The notes beneath the pieces are model-generated. The model was given only the letters and a program-made list of their open reading frames with translations. It did no database searches and had not been told where the DNA came from. Position numbers and translations under genes: made by a program. Of a stretch of DNA of 64,000 nt, positions 9,375 to 18,553 are shown piece by piece. How positions within the stretch are numbered: the stretch's first letter is position 1; the number at the start of each line of letters is the position of its first letter. The DNA is from Kordiimonas gwangyangensis DSM 19435 = JCM 12864 (GTDB taxonomy: Bacteria; Pseudomonadota; Alphaproteobacteria; Sphingomonadales; Kordiimonadaceae): NCBI RefSeq assembly GCF_000375545.1, contig NZ_AQXF01000002.1, positions 346,716-410,715 on the forward strand. The letters are read 5' to 3'.

Positions 9375-9959
9375 TTATTTAACTTCATCGAGACTTTTCA
9401 CGATCTTGCCAACGATGCCGTAGCCAACCGCGTCTTCGCAGTTAAGCCAGAAGTCGCGGTCAACGTCTTTTTCAATCTGGTCCAACGTTTGGCCAGTTGC
9501 TTCAGCAAAAATCTTGTTCAGACGCGCACGCATTTTAACAATCTGCATGGCTTGAATATCGATATTTGCCGCCGTTCCGCTGATGCCCCCTGACGGTTGG
9601 TGCAAGAGGAAACGTGTGTTCGGCGTCGCGAACCGGTTCTCTTTCTTGGCAGCTACATAAATGAGAGCCCCTGCACTCGCCACCCAGCCAGTGCCGAGCA
9701 CTTTAACTGGCGAACGGATGAATTTGATCATGTCGTGGATCATGTCGCCAGATTCAACGTGCCCGCCCGGTGACGAGATCACCACGGTGATTGGGTCCTG
9801 CGACACATGGTCCAGCGCCATCAGGCGTGCACAAGTGTCACGCGCAATGTCCTGATCGATGTCGCCAACGATAAAAATCGTCCGCGCTTCAAAGAGGATC
9901 TTGGAGACCTGCTCACCCGCGCCCGATTTTTTATCCTTGTCGTCTTTGTCTTTGCTCAT
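9375..9959 (-). CDS. ATP-dependent Clp protease proteolytic subunit-like protein
   Basis: About 194 residues with the ClpP serine-peptidase fold. The oxyanion strand ISSPGGHVESGD, the nucleophile Ser in GWVASAGALIY, the catalytic His in FLLHQPSGG and an Asp in the DVDRDFW segment are all present, so it should be active. The lysine-rich, charged N-terminus (MSKDKDDKDKK) and divergent core suggest an accessory ClpP paralogue, not the main ClpP1; no clpX or clpA is adjacent. An ATG at 9989 is in frame, but the ATG at 9959 has GGGGGAC just upstream and is preferred. It lies 48 bp downstream of prfB on the same strand. Confidence 0.9.
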   Translation of the reverse strand: MSKDKDDKDKKSGAGEQVSKILFEARTIFIVGDIDQDIARDTCARLMALDHVSQDPITVVISSPGGHVESGDMIHDMIKFIRSPVKVLGTGWVASAGALIYVAAKKENRFATPNTRFLLHQPSGGISGTAANIDIQAMQIVKMRARLNKIFAEATGQTLDQIEKDVDRDFWLNCEDAVGYGIVGKIVKSLDEVK

Positions 9960-10007
9960 TCTTGGTCCCCCAAAATGGTTTTGTCTCATATGGGCGCTCG
10001 CGCCCCA

Positions 10008-11136
10008 TCAATCAATATCGTCGACCGGTTTTGTCTCGCCGTACACACGTGCCGCAAGCGCGGCTGCCATGAAGGCATTGAGGTCACCGTCCAGCACCTT
10101 GTCGGGCTGGCCACTTTCCTCACCGGTACGCAGGTCTTTCACCATCTGATATGGCTGCATGACGTAGGAACGGATCTGGTGACCCCAGCCGATCTCCGTC
10201 TTGCTGGCGTTCACCGCATTGGCTTCCTCTTCGCGGCGGCGAAGCTCGGCCTCATAAAGGCGTGCCTTGAGCATGCTCATGGCGGCTGCACGGTTTTTGT
10301 GCTGGGAGCGTTCAGCCTGGCACTGAACCACAATGCCCGAAGGCTGGTGCGTAATACGAACCGCACTATCGGTGGTGTTCACGTGCTGACCACCCGCGCC
10401 TGACGCCCGGTAGGTATCGACCTTAAGGTCACCCTCGTTGATTTCGATCTCAATCGAATCGTCAATCACCGGATAGACCCAGACGGAGGCAAAGCTGGTG
10501 TGACGCCGCGCGTTGCTGTCGTAGGGTGAAATGCGTACAAGGCGGTGCACACCGGATTCAGTCTTGAGCCAGCCGTATGCATCCTCGCCCTTGATTTGCA
10601 GTGTCGCGGACTTGATGCCCGCTTCCTCGCCCGGCATATATTGCACCGTTTCAACCTTGAAGCCGCGTTTCTCGGCCCAGCGCATATACATGCGGAACAG
10701 CATGGACGCCCAGTCTTGGCTTTCAGTACCGCCGGCCCCGGAGTGAATTTCCACATATGTGTCATTGCCGTCCGCCTCGCCGGAGAGCAGCGCCTTCAGC
10801 TCGGCTTCCTTGGCGTTCTTGGCAAGGGCTTTGAGCTGCGCCTCGGCCTCATCAACCATGGCCGTATCGTCTTCCATCTCGGCAAGTTCGATAATCTCAA
10901 CCGTGGCTTCAAGGTCGTCGCTGATTTCACGCACAGCGCTGATGGCGTCATGAAGCTTGGTGCGTTCGCGCATCAGTTTCTGGGCGTTCTGCGGGTCGTT
11001 CCAGAGGTTGGGGTCTTCCGCAAGAGCGTTCAGTTCTTCCAGTCTCAGTAAAGCCTGATCCCAGTCAAAGATGCCTCCTCAGCAGTGCCATTGACTGCTT
11101 GAGTTGGTCGACGGTTGCCTGAGCTTCCGCGCGCAT
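10008..11136 (-). CDS. prfB: Peptide chain release factor 2, with +1 programmed frameshift
   Basis: RF2 ends translation at UGA and UAA. The gene starts at the ATG at 11136 (AAGGAAG Shine-Dalgarno) and reads 23 codons to an in-frame TGA at 11067-11065. A +1 shift then joins the frame ending at 10008, giving about 375 residues (E. coli has 365). The GGQ catalytic loop lies at about residues 248-250 (GAGGQHVN). The stop-codon recognition tripeptide is Ser-Pro-Tyr at about 203-205, where E. coli has Ser-Pro-Phe. Automatic callers may report only the 321-residue part that begins at 10973. It follows mrcA by 38 bp. Confidence 0.97.
11064..11079 (-). other. prfB programmed +1 frameshift site
   Basis: On the minus strand the sequence reads AGGAGG CAT CTT TGA C. 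An internal Shine-Dalgarno lies three bases before the slippery CTT, followed by the TGA stop and a C, the same layout as E. coli prfB. The ribosome shifts past U of UGA into the frame that encodes the rest of RF2. Low RF2 slows termination at UGA and raises frameshifting, giving autoregulation (established for prfB). Confidence 0.97.
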
Positions 11137-11174
11137 AAACTACTTCCTTCTTCACTTGAGGGCACATATGGCGA

Positions 11175-13697
11175 TCAGTAGATACCGCCGGTGCCTTTCC
11201 GAATAGTGCTTTTTGTTTTACCGACTTCGAGCGACCCGTCAAGTACAGCGTACTGCCCTGCCCTTGGTTCGGTCCCCGGCTTGAAGGCTTCAAGCACCAC
11301 ATGTTCGTCGCCCAATGTGGCGGGTTGGCCTGTGTCGGCGTTCACGCGCACAAGGCGAATGCCGGACGGCATCCGGAATGGTACTCCCGGCTCGTCTTTC
11401 AGCGCTTCTTTCATGAAGTCGCGGAAGATCGGCACTGCAACCGATGAGCCTTCCTCGCCATCACCGAGCGAACGCGGTTTGTCGAAGCCAGTGAACACCC
11501 CTACGGCAAGGTCGGCCGAGAAGCCGATAAACCACGCGTCCAGGCTGTCGTTGGTCGTCCCGGTCTTGCCTGCGAGCGGCTTTCCGAGCCATTTGATTTT
11601 CTGGCCGGTACCATTTTGCACCACGCCCTGCAGCATGGAAACCATCTGGTAGGCGGTCAGCGGGTCGAGGACCTGTGCGCGGTTATCCGGCAGTGCCGGT
11701 TCCCGCTGGTTCTGGTCCCACGTCAGCTCACACGGCATGCAGGTACGCTCGTCATGGCGGAATATTGTTTTGCCGCGACGGTCCTGTACACGGTCGATGA
11801 GCGAGGGTTTGATTTCCTTGCCGCCGTTCACCAGCATGCCGTAAGCCGCTGTTAATTGCAGCAAGGTCACCTCGCCCGCACCAAGCGATGACGCGAGCGT
11901 GGGCTCCATATTTTCAGCAAGGCCAAACTTGTTGGCGTAATTCATGATCGTCGGCACACCGATGTGCTGCGCAAGGCGCACGGTCATCAGGTTCCGCGAT
12001 TTCTCTATGCCCAGACGAAGCGTGCTCGGGCCATAGAACTTGTTCGAGCTATTCTTTGGCTTCCACTTACCGAGGCCATCACCCTGATCGATTACAAAAG
12101 GCGCATCAAGCACAAGACTCGCGGGCGTAAAACCATTATCAAGCGCGGCGGCATAGACAAACGGCTTGAAGGCTGAGCCAGGTTGGCGTTCGGCCTGCAC
12201 CGCACGGTTATACTGGCTAGCTGCGTAATCGAAGCCGCCAACCATGGCGAGTACACGGCCCGTATGCGGGTCCATCGCCACGAGGCCACCATCAATTTCA
12301 GGCACCTGACGCAGCTTGTAGCTTTGCACCGCACCAAGCGGTTTGCCTTTTGCGTCCCAGAAACTTGCGAGCGTTACTGTGGCATCCGCGGCCCCTGCCT
12401 CGACAGCGATAACGTCACCGACCGATAGCACCTGTGCGGTATCTTTGACACTTGGGCCAAGATGTTCACCCTGACGCCATGCCCTTGCCCATTTGATCTC
12501 TTCAAACGGAATAAAACCGAAGCCACCATCCTTGAGGCCAATGATCGCACCATCCTCGCGCACTTCGTGCACAGCGGCCAGCTCCCAACTTGGGAAGCCA
12601 AGCGGTGTTTTGAAGGCGCGCAGGCGTTCCGCCCACTCACCGTCGATTACTGTGCGGCCAATGGGACCGCGCCAGCCGTGCCGGCGGTCATAAGCCACAA
12701 GGCCTTCACGAAGCGTCCTCTCCGCAATCGCCTGCAGGCGCGGCTCAAGCGAGGTGCGCACACTAAGGCCACCCTCGTAAAGCGCGTTGGTGCCATACAT
12801 GCTACCGATACGACGGCGTACCTCTTCCGCGAAATGCTCAGCCTCGAAGCGCGCATGACCTTCACGTTCATGCATCACGAGGTCTTCTGCCACGGCTGCG
12901 GTATAATCTGCCTTGGTGATATGCCCAAGGTCGCGCATGCGGGATAGCACCCAGTTGCGGCGCGCAATGGCACGGTCCTTATGACGTACCGGGTGGTAAT
13001 TGTTTGGTGCTTTCGGGAGCGCAGCCAGATAGGCCATTTCCGCCGTCGTCAGCTCATTGAGTGACTTGTTGAAATAGTTGAGCGCCGCGGCCGCGACACC
13101 ATAGGAACGGTTGCCGAAATAAATCTCGTTCAGATAAAGCTCAAGAATCCGGTCTTTGGAGAATGCCCGTTCAATCCTGAGTGTCAGGATCATTTCCTTG
13201 ATTTTACGGTCAAGGCGCTGGTCAAGCGTTAGCAGGAACGTACGCGCAACCTGTTGTGTAATGGTGGAGCCACCTTGAAGCGGGCGGTCCGTCAGCAGGT
13301 TCACAACGTTCCTGAGGTTACCGCGCACCATGCCAAGGTAATCAAGGCCGTCATGCTCATAGAAGTTTTTATCTTCGGCAGACAGGAATGCTTCGATCAG
13401 CTCTTCAGGGATGGCATTCACCGGCACAAACAGACGTTGCTGGCGTGCAAATTCTGTCAAAAGGCTCCCATCGCCCGCGTGAATACGCGTGACGATTGAC
13501 GGTTCATAATTTGCAAGCTGCCGATAGTCCGGCAGGTCGCGGCCATAATAGACGATCGCCCACAGGACAGCGCCACCAGCGGCAATAACGCCAACAACTC
13601 CAAGGATCAGGCTATATTTAAACAGCCGCCACCAGAGAGATTTCTTCGCCTTTTTCTCAGGCGTCGCTTCAGATGTATTTTCAGATTCTTTTGTCAT
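11175..13697 (-). CDS. mrcA: Penicillin-binding protein 1A (bifunctional transglycosylase/transpeptidase)
   Basis: A class A PBP of about 840 residues that polymerises and crosslinks peptidoglycan. One N-terminal membrane helix (YSLILGVVGVIAAGGAVLWAIVYY) is followed by the GT51 transglycosylase domain with catalytic Glu in AEDKNFYEHDG and the QGGSTITQQ motif. The transpeptidase domain has SxxK in PGSAFKPF, SxN as SRN and KTG in GKTGTTND. A GTG at 13730 is in frame; I chose the ATG at 13697. It lies between amiC and prfB on one strand, an order shared by many alphaproteobacteria, linking wall synthesis and wall splitting. Confidence 0.97.
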   Translation of the reverse strand: MTKESENTSEATPEKKAKKSLWWRLFKYSLILGVVGVIAAGGAVLWAIVYYGRDLPDYRQLANYEPSIVTRIHAGDGSLLTEFARQQRLFVPVNAIPEELIEAFLSAEDKNFYEHDGLDYLGMVRGNLRNVVNLLTDRPLQGGSTITQQVARTFLLTLDQRLDRKIKEMILTLRIERAFSKDRILELYLNEIYFGNRSYGVAAAALNYFNKSLNELTTAEMAYLAALPKAPNNYHPVRHKDRAIARRNWVLSRMRDLGHITKADYTAAVAEDLVMHEREGHARFEAEHFAEEVRRRIGSMYGTNALYEGGLSVRTSLEPRLQAIAERTLREGLVAYDRRHGWRGPIGRTVIDGEWAERLRAFKTPLGFPSWELAAVHEVREDGAIIGLKDGGFGFIPFEEIKWARAWRQGEHLGPSVKDTAQVLSVGDVIAVEAGAADATVTLASFWDAKGKPLGAVQSYKLRQVPEIDGGLVAMDPHTGRVLAMVGGFDYAASQYNRAVQAERQPGSAFKPFVYAAALDNGFTPASLVLDAPFVIDQGDGLGKWKPKNSSNKFYGPSTLRLGIEKSRNLMTVRLAQHIGVPTIMNYANKFGLAENMEPTLASSLGAGEVTLLQLTAAYGMLVNGGKEIKPSLIDRVQDRRGKTIFRHDERTCMPCELTWDQNQREPALPDNRAQVLDPLTAYQMVSMLQGVVQNGTGQKIKWLGKPLAGKTGTTNDSLDAWFIGFSADLAVGVFTGFDKPRSLGDGEEGSSVAVPIFRDFMKEALKDEPGVPFRMPSGIRLVRVNADTGQPATLGDEHVVLEAFKPGTEPRAGQYAVLDGSLEVGKTKSTIRKGTGGIY

Positions 13698-13886
13698 GGC
13701 CTCGTTGGTCTCAACCCTGTTTGACACCACGGTCCAGAGTATGCCGAGAATATGGCCCGCTTAAGGCACCCCGGCGCTAAGTAAGCTCTTATGGCAGCAT
13801 GATGCCCTCTGCGCAATCAAGAGTGCAACTCTCAACGCGATTTTTGCTAAATTTTCTCAGGGTTTATTCCGGCTTTCAAACGCGGA

Positions 13887-15083
13887 TTACCGCCCTAGCG
13901 CGACCATCTGCTGGAAATAGCGGTCTGTGGCGCGGCGAACGGCCTGCGCAATCTTCTTTCGCCCATCACTACTGTTGATGAAATTGGCGTTTTTCTTGTT
14001 GGTCAGATAGCCCGCTTCGAGAAGCACGGACGGCACGTCAGGAGCCTTGAGTACGCCGAGATTCGCAAACCGGTGTGTGCGCTGCAAAAGCGGCACGTCC
14101 CTGCCCAGTTCCTGCACCAGAATATTGGCGTATTGCGCCGAGAAATTCATCGTCTCGCGCTGTGCAAGTTCAATGAGGATGCTTGAGACATCATCATCGG
14201 CAGTATCGAGGTTCACACCAGCAATCACATCCGACTTGTTCTCGCGCGCAGCCAGCCGAGCTGCTTCCCGGTCCGATGCAGTTTCAGACAGGTTATAAAC
14301 GCTGGCACCGCTGACGTTGGAGTTTTTGATGGAATCAGCGTGCACACTGATGAAAAGGTCTGCGTGAAGGCGCCGTGCAATGCGGAACCGTTCCCGCACC
14401 GGGTGGAAGATATCGCGGTCACGGGTCATATGAACTTCATAGCGCCCGGTTTTATTGAGCTCGTCACGGATCGCACGGGCAATCTCCAGCACCACGATTT
14501 TTTCATGCACGCCAATCACGCCGAGGTTCCCCGGGTCTGGACCACCATGCCCCGGATCAATCACCACGATACGCTTGCCTGCAATACGTTTGCGCGGTGC
14601 CGTAACATCCGGCACCGACGCTGTTTCAACGGTCGGCCGCTCACTTTTACTGCTTTGGACACCAGCAAGGAATGTGTCCCGCGACGTAGGCTCGATATCG
14701 AGCACCAAGCGGTGACTATACTGGCCATTTGGCGGCAAGGTGAATGAGTTGGCGACCGTCGCGGGGCCTTTCAGGTCAAGCACGATCCGGTACACACCCG
14801 GCGAAAACAGGCCGTGGCGGTAGCCTTCCACAATGCCGGAGGTATCAACGGTGTCCGCTGTCTTCCAGTTAGCTTCAGGCAGATCGATGACAACACGGTA
14901 AGGGTCCGCAAGCAGGAAAATAGACGGCTTTGCTTCAGTTGAGACATCGAGCACAAAGCGTGTTGTCTCACCGTTCTGACCAAAACGCACACCATCAATG
15001 GTGATGTCCTTGGCAGAAGATGGTGCGGTTGCGCCAAGAAACAGCACACCTATGAAGACCAGCACATTCAGCAAACGCAGCAC
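13887..15083 (-). CDS. amiC: N-acetylmuramoyl-L-alanine amidase (AMIN + Amidase_3), AmiC-like
   Basis: A periplasmic zinc amidase that cuts stem peptides from glycan to split daughter cells. After a signal peptide (LRLLNVLVFIGVLFLGATA) comes an AMIN domain and then Amidase_3. Zinc ligands are His in IDPGHGGPDPG, Glu in VHEKIVVLE and His in FISVHADS; the catalytic Glu is in VLLEAGYLTN. Length is about 398 residues from the GTG at 15083, which follows CGGGGAAA by six bases. A frame-consistent ATG at 15131 would place extra charged residues before the signal peptide and is less likely. Divergent from rne. Confidence 0.95.
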   Translation of the reverse strand: MLRLLNVLVFIGVLFLGATAPSSAKDITIDGVRFGQNGETTRFVLDVSTEAKPSIFLLADPYRVVIDLPEANWKTADTVDTSGIVEGYRHGLFSPGVYRIVLDLKGPATVANSFTLPPNGQYSHRLVLDIEPTSRDTFLAGVQSSKSERPTVETASVPDVTAPRKRIAGKRIVVIDPGHGGPDPGNLGVIGVHEKIVVLEIARAIRDELNKTGRYEVHMTRDRDIFHPVRERFRIARRLHADLFISVHADSIKNSNVSGASVYNLSETASDREAARLAARENKSDVIAGVNLDTADDDVSSILIELAQRETMNFSAQYANILVQELGRDVPLLQRTHRFANLGVLKAPDVPSVLLEAGYLTNKKNANFINSSDGRKKIAQAVRRATDRYFQQMVALGR

Positions 15084-15609
15084 TAAATTTCCCCGACAAA
15101 TGCTTCTTTTCGGCAAAAGTTTGGGCCCCATACTATGAACAACGCCTTAATCCCTCAAGTGAAAGAGGAAGTTTGCGCAAAATTGCCAAGAGTTTGCGGA
15201 AGAATGATGGCAAATTGCGCAAGTTCACGCCGCCAATGCACAATTTAGATTGTAATGGGGGGCGGAGTTCACTATTTTACCGATGCGAGTTTATCGACCG
15301 GCCGCATGCGCGCGGCGGGTCTGGCTTTGAAGGGACGCTCTCGCGGGCTTGCATTTTGCATCTGTTCGCCATCGGACCCAAAGCCAAACAAGGACAAGAA
15401 CCGGCAATGGCCAAAAGGCTTTGCGCATTGAAAAAACAAAAGACAGGTCTGCCCCTCTTTCGGGCGCAGCGACCACCTTTTGTTGCCTGTGGCTTCCCGG
15501 GGACTGCCTACTCCACACCTACTACAGTAACATCATACAAATTGGACCTTGCCAGCGCCCCCCTTTATGAGGGCGTGCCCGCGCGGCTGGGTTTCCGGAG
15601 AAGTAGTTT
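15084..15609. other. Divergent amiC/rne intergenic region and rne leader
   Basis: 526 bp without a convincing gene. It holds three phased TTGCGSAA repeats nearest amiC, A/T-rich stretches, and then what is probably a long rne 5' leader. rne leaders are commonly long because RNase E cuts its own mRNA, but I cannot identify the processing element. GGAGAAG precedes the rne start. Confidence 0.6.
15173..15222. repeat. Three TTGCGSAA repeats at 21-bp intervals
   Basis: TTGCGCAA at 15173-15180, TTGCGGAA at 15194-15201 and TTGCGCAA at 15215-15222. Start-to-start distances are exactly 21 bp, two helical turns, so all three lie on one face of the DNA. The outer two are perfect palindromes. This suggests a cooperative operator about 90-139 bp upstream of amiC. 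Confidence 0.7.
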
Positions 15610-18399
15610 ATGTCGACAAGAATGCTTATCGACGCGCGTCACTCTGAAGAGACGCGAGTCACCGTTGTCAAGGGAAGCCGCGTAGAGGAATTCGATTACG
15701 AATCAGCAACACGACGCCAACTTAAAGGGAATATCTATCTTGCACGCGTAACTCGCGTGGAGCCTTCCCTGCAGGCGGCCTTCGTGGAATACGGCGGAAA
15801 CCGTCACGGTTTCCTCGCTTTTAGCGAAATCCACCCTGACTATTACCAAATCCCGGTTGAAGACCGCGAAGAACTGATCGCTGCTGAAACGCAAGCCGTT
15901 GAATCCTTCGTGGACGACGAACCGCATGACGAAGATGCCCCGGCTGCCGAGGCTGATGCCGGCGGCGAAGAAGCGCCCGAAGTCAAAGACAGCGACGAAG
16001 ACGAAAAGGACGCGGAGATTGAAGCCGCTGCCGAACGTCGCCGCAGCCTGCGTGTGCTGAAGCGCAAATATAACATTCAGGAAGTGATCAAGCGCCGTCA
16101 GGTGCTGCTGGTCCAGGTGGTCAAAGAAGAGCGCGGCAACAAAGGTGCGGCTCTCACCACTTACCTGTCGCTTGCTGGCCGTTACTGCGTTCTGATGCCG
16201 AACTCCACCCACGCTGGTGGTATCAGCCGTAAGATTTCTTCCGCCGCCGACCGCAAACGCCTGAAGAAAATGATTTCCGACCTCGAGGTTCCAGAGGAAA
16301 TGGGCCTCATCGTCCGCACAGCGGGCATGAAGCGCACCAAGACCGAGGTCAAACGCGATTATGAATATCTGCTGCGTCTGTGGAACGGCATCCGTGAACT
16401 GACGCTGCAAAGCGTTGCCCCTGCCCTCGTTTACGAGGAAGGCAACCTGATCAAGCGCACGATCCGTGACCTTTACACCCGCGATGTGGATGAAATCCTC
16501 GTCGAAGGTGAAGCGGGCTACCGCGCAGCGAAGGACTTCATGAAGCTCCTGATGCCGAGCCACGCCAAGAAAGTTCAACACTATAAAGACCGCATTCCGC
16601 TCTTCCACCGGTATCAGGTGGAAAGCCACCTTGAAGCCATGTACCAGCCCGTGGTGCAGCTCAAGTCCGGCGGTTATATTGTCATCAACCCGACCGAAGC
16701 GTTGATCTCGATCGACGTGAACTCGGGCCGTGCGACCCGCGAACACAATATCGAGGAAACCGCCCTCAAGACCAACATGGAAGCCGCTGAAGAAGTAGCG
16801 CGCCAGCTTCGCCTGCGCGACATGGCCGGCCTTGTGGTCATCGATTTCATCGACATGGAAGAGCGCAACAACAACCGTGCGGTGGAACGCCGCATGAAAG
16901 ATGTGCTCAAGAACGACCGTGCACGCATCCAGGTTGGCCGTATCTCTTCTTTCGGCCTCATGGAAATGTCGCGCCAACGTCTGCGTCCTAACCTTCTTGA
17001 AGCCAGCATGGAAACCTGTTCGGCATGTTCCGGCATGGGTGTTGTACGCTCGGTCGAAAGCGCGTCGCTCATGGTGCTGCGCCAGCTTGAAGAAGAAGGC
17101 ATTCGTGGCCGCAGCTCCATCGTTCGCGTGACCGCGAGCCCGGACGTAGCCATTTATCTTCTGAACAAGAAGCGCGCGATGCTTTCAGACCTCGAGACGA
17201 CCTATGACTTTGTCATTGAAGTCCTCTCGTCGGTCAGTATGGCCCCTGCTGAAGTTGAGATCACCCGCGAAGCGATGGTGGCAGGCGGCAAGCCGGAAGG
17301 CAGCACCGAGAGCGCCGCTGTCAAGCCGGATAGCGCAGCCAGCATCGCAGCGATGATCCCTGCAGCGCCTGAGCCTGCCGAGACTGCTGCTCGTGAAGAG
17401 AAAGTTGTGTCGGAAGACGACAAACCGCGCCGCAAGCGTCGCCGTCGTCGTCGTCGTCGTCGTGGTGAAGATGGGGCCGAGAATGGCGCACCTCAGCAGC
17501 AGGCACACGCTGATGCTGAGGGCGATGAGGAAGCTGGCGAAGCCAGAGAAGAAACGGCGAAAGCTGACAGTGAAACCGATGGTGAAGCGCGCGAGGACCG
17601 CCCGCGCCGCCGCCGCGGCAGCCGTGGAGGCCGCCGGCGCCGTGAACGCAACGAAGCACAGAAGCCGGAAGGCGAAAGCCAGGCTGAAGCTGCCGCTGCG
17701 GGCGAAGAAGCTGCTGAAGCCGACGCTTCTGAAGCTCCCGTTGCCGCTCAAGCCGAGGCAAGTGAAGAGAAGAAGCCTGCCCGTCGCCGTCGCCGCGTTG
17801 TAAAGAAGGCGGATGACGAAGCCGCAGCGCCTGAGGCAACTGCTGAAGCCGCAGCGCCGGTCGCGGAAGCCGTGGCAGAACCAGAGGCTGAAGCTGAAGA
17901 AGCGCCGAAGCCACGCCGCCGTGCACCGCGCCGCAAGGCTGCCGCTGAAGCGGTGAGTGAACCTGCAGAAGCCAAGGTTGAAGCCCCGGCACCCGAAGCT
18001 GAGGAAAAGCCGAAGCGCCGCACGCGCAAAAAGGCTGAGCCAAAAGCTGACGCCGCACCAGTAGCAGACGCTGCTGAAACTGCGGTGGAAGAAAAGCCGA
18101 AAAAAGCTGCACCGCGTCGCCGCACCAAAAAGGCGGAAGAGCCAAAAGCTGAGGCACCTGCTGCTGAAGCGCCTGCGGTCGAAAAGCCCGCAACGGAAAA
18201 AGCGGAAGCCCCGGCCAAAGCCGAAGCGGCAGCAAAGCCTGCAGCGCGCAAGAAACCAGCGGCTGAGAAGCCTGCACCAGCTGACAAGCCTGTGCAGTCG
18301 ATCAAAGTTGCGGCCGGTTCCGGCGATGTATCTGAAGCAGACGCAGAGGGTGACGACTCGCCAAAGCGTAAAGGCTGGTGGCAACGTACCTTCGGCTAA
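15610..18399 (+). CDS. rne: Ribonuclease E (RNase E/G family) with long low-complexity tail
   Basis: The 929-residue core endoribonuclease of mRNA decay and rRNA processing. The N-terminal S1 domain is interrupted by an acidic Glu/Asp/Ala insert (about residues 100-145), as in many alphaproteobacterial RNase E proteins. The RNase H-like catalytic region follows, and a zinc-link pair CSACSG at about 468-473 mediates tetramer assembly in E. coli. From about residue 560 the tail alternates runs of Arg/Lys with Ala/Glu; such tails bind RNA and degradosome partners. One Arg run is encoded by seven CGT triplets in a row. The ATG follows GGAGAAG. A strong terminator follows the gene. Confidence 0.96.
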   Translation: MSTRMLIDARHSEETRVTVVKGSRVEEFDYESATRRQLKGNIYLARVTRVEPSLQAAFVEYGGNRHGFLAFSEIHPDYYQIPVEDREELIAAETQAVESFVDDEPHDEDAPAAEADAGGEEAPEVKDSDEDEKDAEIEAAAERRRSLRVLKRKYNIQEVIKRRQVLLVQVVKEERGNKGAALTTYLSLAGRYCVLMPNSTHAGGISRKISSAADRKRLKKMISDLEVPEEMGLIVRTAGMKRTKTEVKRDYEYLLRLWNGIRELTLQSVAPALVYEEGNLIKRTIRDLYTRDVDEILVEGEAGYRAAKDFMKLLMPSHAKKVQHYKDRIPLFHRYQVESHLEAMYQPVVQLKSGGYIVINPTEALISIDVNSGRATREHNIEETALKTNMEAAEEVARQLRLRDMAGLVVIDFIDMEERNNNRAVERRMKDVLKNDRARIQVGRISSFGLMEMSRQRLRPNLLEASMETCSACSGMGVVRSVESASLMVLRQLEEEGIRGRSSIVRVTASPDVAIYLLNKKRAMLSDLETTYDFVIEVLSSVSMAPAEVEITREAMVAGGKPEGSTESAAVKPDSAASIAAMIPAAPEPAETAAREEKVVSEDDKPRRKRRRRRRRRRGEDGAENGAPQQQAHADAEGDEEAGEAREETAKADSETDGEAREDRPRRRRGSRGGRRRRERNEAQKPEGESQAEAAAAGEEAAEADASEAPVAAQAEASEEKKPARRRRRVVKKADDEAAAPEATAEAAAPVAEAVAEPEAEAEEAPKPRRRAPRRKAAAEAVSEPAEAKVEAPAPEAEEKPKRRTRKKAEPKADAAPVADAAETAVEEKPKKAAPRRRTKKAEEPKAEAPAAEAPAVEKPATEKAEAPAKAEAAAKPAARKKPAAEKPAPADKPVQSIKVAAGSGDVSEADAEGDDSPKRKGWWQRTFG

Positions 18400-18418
18400 T
18401 AGCTGAGAAATAGACACC

Positions 18419-18458
18419 AAAAGGCGGCGAGGCCACAGCTTCGCCGCCTTTTGTTTTT
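18419..18458 (+). terminator. Rho-independent terminator after rne
   Basis: A perfect 12-bp stem AAAAGGCGGCGA / TCGCCGCCTTTT with a 10-base loop, followed by GTTTTT. Confidence 0.92.
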
Positions 18459-18553
18459 AGATTGCCGCAATGATTTCACGGGCTTGTCAATCATTGTTCA
18501 TTGACGATTAAGCCCACGCGCCCTAGCGTTCAGACGAAAGTTGGAGGGATATT

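Noticed and set aside
9992-10005. Hairpin GGGCGC/GCGCCC between prfB and the clpP-like gene as a terminator
   Set aside because: The loop is too short and no T tract follows on the minus strand; it is more likely a chance GC palindrome.
15703-16977. 424-codon frame on the minus strand opposite rne
   Set aside because: Antisense shadow of the conserved RNase E catalytic domain. It has no ribosome site and no recognisable domain.
17401-17470. CRISPR-like or mobile repeat in the rne tail
   Set aside because: The repeats are in-frame codon repeats for Arg, Ala, Glu and Lys with no spacers or inverted ends.
17185-18420. Arg/Cys/Phe-rich 411-codon frame opposite the rne tail
   Set aside because: It arises from the repetitive, GC-biased coding of the RNase E tail. 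No promoter or ribosome site supports it.
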